From positions 1,798,001 to 1,862,000 of the forward strand of contig CAMRHE010000333.1 in assembly GCA_947044405.1 (NCBI GenBank): a stretch of DNA of 64,000 nucleotides, read 5' to 3'. Below the pieces are notes generated by a model. The model made no database searches. It saw only the letters and a program-made list of their open reading frames with translations, and was not told where the DNA came from. This stretch comes from Leptodactylus fallax (taxonomy: Eukaryota > Chordata > Amphibia > Anura > Leptodactylidae). Positions 58,195 to 64,000 of the stretch are shown one piece after another; the first letter of the stretch is position 1, and every line of letters begins with the position of its first letter. The translations under genes were made by a program, and so were the position numbers.

Positions 58195-58279
58195 ATGAAG
58201 AGTCTTCTGGGCATCGTGATGCTCCTCACCAACATCTTATGTCAATGGCGGGTCCATGCAGAATTTTTCACTTCAATAG
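58195..58279 (+). CDS. p4ha2: p4ha2 first coding exon: signal peptide
   Basis: It encodes residues 1-28 and the first base of codon 29 of prolyl 4-hydroxylase subunit alpha-2. This is the catalytic subunit of the alpha2-beta2 enzyme that converts proline to 4-hydroxyproline in X-Pro-Gly triplets of procollagen, in the ER lumen with protein disulfide isomerase as beta subunit. The first 22 residues (MKSLLGIVMLLTNILCQW then RVHA) form a classic signal peptide with cleavage predicted before EFFTSIG, which begins the mature chain in known family members. The donor is ATAG|GTATGT. The intron to the next exon is 1876 bp. Alpha-2 rather than alpha-1 is chosen from the AEFFTSIG junction and the next two exons. 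Catalytic residues lie far downstream, outside the window. Confidence 0.95.
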
Positions 58280-60155
58280 GTATGTATCTATGTACATATA
58301 TATTTATAATATTCTTTTTTTCAGGCTTACACTTGACAAGTATGAAATTGGTTTTCTAGTCATGTTTTACAGTGAAGCAGTCCTTTATTAGAAATTGTTA
58401 CTCTCATGGTATTATATGTTATAATGGTATTATATGGTATGTGCTTAGGGCTCCTTGCTACACAGTCTGTCCCCCCCCGTGAGCAGGCCTCTCACCTCTC
58501 CCTATTCCTGCACTTCTCTTCACTTCAGGGCACCACCTATGACTATATTTGTATGCGTGGATGTTTTATGTGGTATATACAAGAGTGTAGAGGACTAAAG
58601 TATATGGGGAGGGGTAACTGTGTATCTGCATGTCTGGTAAGAGATCTGTATACAGAGTAGGAGATTTTGGTTTAAGGTCTATATAAAGGAATTTTTGTTC
58701 TTCTTTTTGATCTCATTGATATCCCTTCTCAAAAGTTGGCAAGTATTTATACAGATACTATTCAGTCGACTGGGCAGCCATTTAATACATGGCCATGCCT
58801 AGTCCTTTAGAGTAGGAGCTGCTATTTGTACTGGTTTTCTGTTTTAGTTAATAGAGGAATATCCCCTAGTTAAAAAAACGGGCCCTCTTCAATAGAATGG
58901 GCATTCCCTCTGTATTAGGGGGCATGGCAGCATAGCCACAAATGCTCTGTAGTAGCCGCAGTTTTGATGAAGCTAAGCAGCAGGATAATTGTTTGTCTTA
59001 TGTTGTGTCCCCATAACATGACATTTGGCATTAAATCTAATCTGACAGGATAGTCTTCAACAGAGTTCCACCTAAATATAATTTTACAATTCCTGAATAA
59101 TAAGTAAGCAAAAAAGTAAGTGACTTGTATAATGTTAAGTCCTTTACATCTTTTATGCCATTTCCGTTATTTGGAACCATTTCTCCAACACACATTGGCA
59201 CGGTATTAGCTGCTGTGCCACATTTTCCTAAACTTAGATACATTTATGCTGCTGTGATATTCAGCTGACTGATCCAGTCACCACACATTAGTGGCAGCTC
59301 CTCATATGGGAGGCGAGCTGGTTGACATTCAGATGTACCTTTCAATTAGTGTTGGCATTTGTTGTCCTTTCCTGCATGCCATGGGCACATAATTGTCAGT
59401 ATGTAAATGCCGGCACTTCCTTTTCCTTGCCACGTTTCTTTTCTCGTCTCCACGTGCATTTGTGGGAACTGTTACTCATGAAGGCTCTAAAATAAGCATT
59501 GATCTGTTTTTTCTTATGGTGTAATAAATTATAAGGCTCAACATTTCCAGAGATCAAGCATAGAAGCCACTGTACTCTGTTTTCAACATTTTTGTAAGCA
59601 AAATGCATTTCAAGATGTCTGTGATTTTTATATATAAATAAATAAATAAATATATATATGATACATGTCTGCTTCTATCTGCCCCATAGACTTTGAACAG
59701 AATGGCCAGGTGTATATGTGACCTCTGCACAACTCCTCCTCACTGTGGGCATGCATTAGGGAGATATGAGTGGGGGGTGCAATTGATCAATGGGGATCAC
59801 TAGAGGTGGGGCCACTAGGTATTATTCTTTACTAATCAGAAAATTGGTGATACATTTTCTTTTCTTTTGTGGCTAACCTCTGGGATAAACTCCTTAACTA
59901 ACCAGATTTTTACGTGGGTGGGAGGGAGGGAGGTATGTCTCTAAAAGGTTGGCAAAGATAGTTGACAAGAGGGATAGAAGCCAGGAGTAATTATATATAG
60001 ACACAACTTTAGGCTGTGTGCCTGACCATCGTACACACAATATGGCGGACAGGAAGTAGCCTCTGTTTATATAAGAAACCAAATGCAGAAGTTTGCAGCA
60101 CTCAGTTAATATTTCTCGTTTTTGAAATTATAAATGTATTTCTACTTTTTAATAG

Positions 60156-60252
60156 GTCAGATGACCGACCTAATTTACAAGGAAAGAGACCTAGTGCAGT
60201 CCCTAAAAGAGTACATACGAGAGGAAGAAGAACGTCTATCTAAGATCAAAAG
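60156..60252 (+). CDS. p4ha2: p4ha2 second coding exon: start of N-terminal domain
   Basis: Phase 1 in, phase 2 out. The acceptor is CTTTTTAATAG|GTCAG and the donor AAAAG|GTATGT. It encodes residues 30-60 (QMTDLIYKERDLVQSLKEYI then REEEERLSKIK), a helical, charged segment at the start of the P4Ha N-terminal domain, which dimerises the alpha subunits. LIYxExxLVQSLKEYI and LSKIKSWA are characteristic of alpha-2 as I know it; alpha-1 has LIHTEKDLVTSLKDYI and LEQIKKWA in this position. The following intron is 922 bp and contains a poly-A run at 60387-60406. Confidence 0.96.
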
Positions 60253-61174
60253 GTATGTGAATATGGGTAAGATAATGAATTAATGTGTAGTCATCCATGC
60301 ATTCTGGAGCTGAATCTTAAATATACTAAACCAATATTAAGTAACCTATTAGAGACAGAGTTATTACCCAGAGTGAAGAAGGACTAAAAAAAAAAAAAAA
60401 AAAAAACACTTTCAGTCTCTAGGATCTAGCATGTTTTTGCATTACGTGACACTTCATTTCAGTGACTATGTTAATGCTTTATTTCTCTTGTAATGGCACA
60501 GCAGCGAAATGTACCACTTGTCATCGAGTTATGGTTGGAGTAATACAAAGAGATTGTCCAAAGTAGACAGTCCCATTAATGATACCGATATACAGTAGAT
60601 GCCCCAGTGTTGACCATACTATTATATATAGGAATTAGAATCTAGTTTTCATTAATTCTAAGCAAAATAGAAGCACAATATTGGGACATGGCTTCTATGA
60701 CTGGTTGAGATCACAACTGATTATAATTGCAAGTGAATTTCTGGACAAAAAATAAATACTAAACATGCTGCTGTAAATCTCCTTGAAGGACAGTGTACCT
60801 TTTTTCTGTATTTTCCGGTGATTTTCTTCTGTCCTTTACCTGCCATGGCTAAACCCTGTGTCTGCCATGATAACCAAGCAGCACTGGCATGATCCAATTA
60901 GCAGGGAGTTTACGTTAGGTTCACACTACCGTTGTCTCTCCGTCGTTCCGGTCTGTTGGGAGACACAAACAATGGAGAGGTGGACTGCTAAAACAAAACA
61001 TGGAGCCCTACAGACCCCATTCATTATAATTGGGTCCGTCGTCTTTAAACTGAAACCGATTTTTGTCGGACACTGATGCATCTGCAGTGCAGATGTGAAT
61101 GCAGCCTTTAGAAGATGTTTTATGTATTTATGTGAGGAGGTAGATTGAATCATACACATGTCCTTATCTTTCAG

Positions 61175-61326
61175 CTGGGCCTCTCAAGTAGAGGAGGTTA
61201 CAGGTAGATCTACCTCTGATCCAGAGGGTTACCTTGCTCATCCTGTCAATGCATACAAACTAGTAAAGCGGCTAAATACCGATTGGCTCAAACTTGAGAA
61301 CTTGGTGCTTCAAGATTCAACTAAAG
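61175..61326 (+). CDS. p4ha2: p4ha2 third coding exon: N-terminal domain
   Basis: The acceptor is CCTTATCTTTCAG|CTGGG and the donor CTAAAG|GTAAGT, with phase 2 in and phase 1 out. It encodes residues 62-111, with SWASQVEEVTGRSTSDPEGY, the strongly conserved block LAHPVNAYKLVKRLNTDW, and LENLVLQDSTK. The NAYKLVKRLNTDW block is near-invariant in vertebrate P4HA2. The SWASQVEEVTGRST part is more divergent, as expected for a non-mammalian sequence. The next exon, expected to continue with the peptide-substrate side of the N-terminal domain, was not found before 64000, so the gene is 3'-incomplete here. Confidence 0.97.
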
Positions 61327-62480
61327 GTAAGTACTGCAGAACTTTGTAAAAACTAAAATGTGCCTTCAAGGAGACATTCTCCTCGAAGGATGACTAAATA
61401 TGCGTAGCCACAAGCTGATTTTCTGCTGAGTTTAAGAATTAGTCATCTGGCATTCTTTTTCACTTTTATATAGGAAATAGATTAAAAACACACCATCAGC
61501 TGGATTTTATTACAATAGAAGAATGGTATTTTTCCATCCATTTTCTTCTTTAGGTAGACCATCGTTTTATACAGGATTTCTAAAACGTAAAGATGTGTCA
61601 TGGCTTGGTAGTAGTGTGTGCACATCTTGCATTTATTTGCTGGTGTTAACTTTATTGAAAGGGGTTCTAACCCCCCCCCACTCCAGAAAAAGAAATAAAT
61701 AAACCACCATGCACATAATTTTGTGTAGGTCCTGCTTTCATCTTCATGCATGACAAGGTTTTGCTTTGTACTTTACGAGCTCACTGCCAACTCCCTGTCT
61801 CTAGCCCATGTTGTCATAACTTGTCCTGCAACATCTGAATCCTCGGATGTTTTAAGGGACCGCGTTGCATGTACGAGCACCGTGACCCCTTCACTATTTA
61901 TTCTGCACACCGTCTGTTTTATAGTGGCTGTGCAATGTAATTACAGCTTTGTCCTATAGAAGAGAACATGATGAGACTGTAATTGTATTTTACAGTCATT
62001 ATAAAATAGACCGCATGTGCTGTAAATTGTGAATAGATCACAGCACGTGCATAAGCGCTGTGGAACCTTCAAACAGCTGATCAAGCAAGCGTCCTGAGTA
62101 TTTGGCACCCACAGATCTCTTATTGATAACTTATCCTGAGAATAAAGAGGTTTCTACCTTTTAAATATGGATGGTCTATGATTAAGATAGGCCATCAATT
62201 TTAAATCAATGGGTGTCCCACTGTTGAGACCCCTGCAGATCAGCTGTTTTCCACAGCATGTAGCTCCCAGCATTTATATGCTAGGTGCTGTGTTACTTAC
62301 TCACTGTATTATTGATACCAGTAGTTGTGGGTGCTATATCTGTACCCTTTCAAATCTATGTGGCACTGCTACAGCACCCATACCTGCTGCTATCAAGAAA
62401 ATACCATAGGGATGGGATAGGGGGTCCCTGGTCAACAGCTTTTCTTCTCGATTTCCCCATTCGTGCTTGGCATGATCGAG

Positions 62481-62713
62481 CATGCATGTGTTTTCTAGTG
62501 TAGAGAGAAAGGACCATTTCACATAACCTTGTTGCGCTCATAAAACACAGCCTTTGTGCCAAGCATATTTCTTAGACTGACCGCAGCGTGTTAAATCACA
62601 CAGCCATGGTCAGTCTAAGAAATATGCCTTGGACAAAGGCTGTGTTTTATGAGTGGAACAAGGTTGTATGAATAAGCCCTTACTCTCCTCTCTACACTGA
62701 AAACACATGCATG
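62481..62713. repeat. Large inverted repeat (palindromic MITE) in p4ha2 intron
   Basis: Arms of about 105 bp pair around a loop of about 25 bases. The left arm has CATGCATGTGTTTTCTAGTG, ACCTTGTTGCGCTCATAAAA and CATATTTCTTAGACTGACC; the right arm has GGTCAGTCTAAGAAATATG, TTTTATGAGTGGAACAAGGT and ACTGAAAACACATGCATG. No target duplication was identified. Confidence 0.88.
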
Positions 62714-63623
62714 CGGTGAGCTCCTGAATGGCCAAATCACTACAGTACAGCATCATTATGACCATTTGGGTGCTCACTGCATCATAACTCCCTATTCACA
62801 GCTGTGGTCAGTTTCGGAAATAAGGCCCACATGCAAACATTGTTTCACAGGTGGGACACTGTTTTGTGAGTAGCCTTTAAGCTACTGCCTGATACCTCTT
62901 GAGGCTGCTAGTCTTCCATAGGAGCAAAGGATCAGAAGTGATCAGGAGTCCCCTATACACATATGAGGAAAGTGATCCAAACCCATTTTTGTTAGGTCTG
63001 GCTGGCAATCTTATGTATATGGGGCCCTTAAAGGGGTTGTTCTAATCCTTCTTTTTTTTTTTTTTTTTTTAATTGTTTAACAGAACTACTGAAAAGGCCA
63101 TAAGGATAAGAAAAACTTTACTTGCTTCTCCTTAGGCCTATTTGCAGCAGCTCTAGTTTTCAGTTTACAGTTCTCCCGGCTGTTTGTGCCAGGTGACAGC
63201 TGCAGCTAATCTTCACAAACAGCACATCACAGCAGTCACATGCCAAAGGTCACCACTGAGGCCTGTGATTGGCTGCAGGCATCACTTAGCACAAATGGGG
63301 CATCAATGCCGGGGACCTGTAAACAGAAGACTTGAGCTGCCGCAGCTTGGAGAGCTGTATAGAGTTTTATTTATTTATGTGTTTATTTATTTAATGTTTA
63401 TGGCTCTTTCAACCGCACTAAATAACAATAAAAAAAAAAGCTGGCCAGTCCCTTTAAGGCTGTGATTGACCAGAAGTGTAAAAGAGAATTTCCATCTCTT
63501 TCCAGTTAACCACAATAGCATTAAAAGTGTTCATAGAAATTGGAAGACAGACCTTTCCTTATATGACCAAATCCTTTAACATTCCATCCAGTACTGTACT
63601 GAGGATTCTTTGTGCCCATTTTT

Positions 63624-63654
63624 ATTATTATTATTATTATTATTCTTTCTTATA
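63624..63654. repeat. (ATT)n microsatellite
   Basis: About nine ATT units. Confidence 0.95.
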
Positions 63655-64000
63655 TAGTGCATTGTGAATTTTTATAATATGTAGTCCTCATACAGTTTGC
63701 ACATTGTTGGCAGCGCTTCCATTGTTTACATGGAAACGTGATGTTTTAACATAACGTGATCAGTAGACAAACTACTTGTTTGCTCGGCTGCCATGTTTAC
63801 ATGGGAACAAAAGTTAATAAGAACGTTTGTTCATCTGATCATCACCTGTTTATTTGTGGCAGCGCACATAGCTTCTGAAACGACTGGGTCCACAGCGGCC
63901 CAATGTCTGCATAATGTTTCTGGTAACTGAGTTATTACCTACCGTGTTGTATACCCATTATGGCTCCTCAGATGGGCAGGGTTTTGGGCAAGTGCAGCTG

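Larger units (their letters stand above)
61327..64000 (+). other. p4ha2: p4ha2 intron, continuing past the window
   Basis: No downstream coding exon was recognised. It holds a large palindrome (62481-62713), a T run at 63050-63071 after a TTAA-type repeat end (63027), (ATT)n at 63624-63654 and several short repeat-like pieces. Confidence 0.6.

Noticed and set aside
61327..64000. Search for the fourth coding exon of p4ha2
   Set aside because: No segment with an acceptor in phase 1 and the expected continuation of the N-terminal domain was found, so no further exon is claimed.

Overview
The window reads as vertebrate nuclear DNA, most likely from a frog or toad. It is AT-leaning, has long gene-free stretches, and contains many Tc1-like, hAT-like, Penelope and LINE relics plus dispersed repeats of the kind common in anuran genomes. 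The anuran placement rests on my recognition of repeat families and on the protein match below, not on a search. There are no bacterial operons, CRISPR arrays, rRNA genes or convincing tRNA genes.

Only one cellular gene is supported: the 5' part of p4ha2 (prolyl 4-hydroxylase subunit alpha-2, collagen proline hydroxylation in the ER), on the + strand at the right end. Three coding exons (58195-58279, 60156-60252, 61175-61326) have consensus splice sites and matching phases. They encode the signal peptide and the start of the N-terminal dimerisation domain, and the gene runs off the right edge. A CpG-rich block at about 44760-45070 ends in a strong splice donor at 45021/45022 and is the best candidate for its promoter and noncoding first exon, which would make intron 1 about 13 kb.

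The first 44 kb is a nested transposon landscape. From left to right it holds: the end of a hAT-like element (1-747); a full-length Tc1 copy with an almost intact transposase (1646-3273); a Tc1 relic with an internal inversion (4852-6050); another transposase relic (7863-8330); a fused block of two Tc1 families (9761-12796) interrupted by a hAT-like element (11028-12327); a second copy of that element (15065-16270) and a reversed fragment (17050-17244); a minus-strand LINE tail (17333-18150); a Penelope-like element (about 22803-28690) whose GIY-YIG reading frame is split by a 3654-bp hAT-like insertion with a perfect 8-bp target duplication, and whose 3' part holds a 653-bp solo LTR; a second copy of that hAT-like family (31412-33263, perfect 8-bp duplication); and two further dead Tc1 copies (34297-35622 and 38550-40153).

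The most unusual pattern is a recurring cassette inside several hAT-like elements with different termini. It combines a GC-rich core with CRE (TGACGTCA) and/or E-box (CACGTG) sites, splice-donor consensus sequences at its edges (often one on each strand), and a neighbouring tandem array of a roughly 31-bp unit. It resembles a mobile promoter plus first-exon donor. That function is inference; the motif layout is directly visible. The p4ha2 introns contain mainly palindromic MITEs, a tRNA-type SINE and microsatellites.
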